From: Candidatus Planktophila limnetica
GTDB lineage: Bacteria; Actinomycetota; Actinomycetes; Nanopelagicales; Nanopelagicaceae
NCBI GenBank assembly: GCA_029979485.1
Contig: JAPOHK010000029.1
Coordinates: 1-8,562, forward strand
Length of the DNA stretch: 8,562 bases
Direction of reading: 5' to 3'
Shown: positions 8,492 through 8,562 of the stretch, piece by piece
Position numbering within the stretch: position 1 is the first letter of the stretch
Layout of the letters: every line of letters starts with the position of its first letter
Notes under the pieces: model-generated
What the model was told of the DNA's origin: nothing
What the model saw: only the letters and a program-made list of their open reading frames with translations
Databases searched by the model: none
Made by a program: the position numbers and the translations under genes

Positions 8492-8562
8492 AGCTTTTTT
8501 GCTATATCAAGCAGTTGCTTAATTCCTTCTCGGCGATTCAGTAAGTGTAAACGCATGGTTTC
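8488..8562 (-). CDS. 3' end of an unidentified minus-strand gene, cut by window edge
   Basis: Reading the minus strand from the window end gives an open frame of 24 codons (ETMRLHLLNRREGIKQLLDI, then AKKL) closed by TAA, whose complement is TTA at 8488-8490. The composition, with alternating Leu/Ile and Lys/Arg/Glu, looks like a C-terminal amphipathic helix of a real protein. The frame runs open to the edge, and no other gene starts downstream of rbpA. It would converge tail-to-tail with rbpA and overlap it by four bases, in keeping with the compact layout. I do not recognise the family from so few residues. Neighbouring actinobacterial loci often place pentose-phosphate genes such as pgl on the opposite strand, but this tail does not resemble that family, so I assign nothing. 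Confidence 0.55.
   Translation of the reverse strand, partial: ETMRLHLLNRREGIKQLLDIAKKL

Overview
This window is a conserved housekeeping block from a low-GC actinobacterium. Every complete gene is on the + strand, in the order uvrC (5' end cut by the window edge), rapZ, yvcK, whiA, gap, pgk, tpiA, secG, rbpA. WhiA and RbpA are close to actinobacterial forms, and the rapZ-yvcK-whiA trio followed by gap-pgk-tpiA-secG is the classical actinobacterial order. The base composition is AT-rich by eye and intergenic gaps are very short, including 1- and 4-base overlaps. That combination suggests a streamlined aquatic lineage such as Nanopelagicales (acI), but this is inference from composition and layout only.

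Region 1 (2-4705) holds DNA repair and cell-envelope or regulatory genes: the nucleotide excision nuclease subunit UvrC, the P-loop protein RapZ, the UDP-sugar-binding YvcK/CuvA-type protein and the regulator WhiA. rapZ/yvcK overlap by 4 bases (ATGA) and yvcK/whiA are 4 bases apart, so they look like one translationally coupled operon. Region 2 (4706-4862) is the largest gap. It contains no gene but carries an 8-bp-arm inverted repeat, two adjacent small hairpins and the gap ribosome-binding site. Region 3 (4863-7813) is the lower-glycolysis operon gap-pgk-tpiA. Region 4 (7814-8491) contains a hairpin-rich gap, secG (Sec translocon) and rbpA (RNA polymerase/sigma activator). The last 75 bases hold the 3' end of an unidentified minus-strand gene that converges on rbpA and overlaps its stop region.

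The most notable observation is that two of the most conserved genes, rapZ and tpiA, each carry one in-frame stop codon (TAA at 2516-2518, TAG at 7712-7714). In both cases the family sequence continues in the same frame on the other side, with no residue missing, to a normal stop. Each gene is therefore full length apart from one codon. The likeliest explanations are sequence errors or recent nonsense mutations; recoding is possible but less likely. Apart from this I see no novel system, mobile element, CRISPR array or tRNA/rRNA gene in the window.
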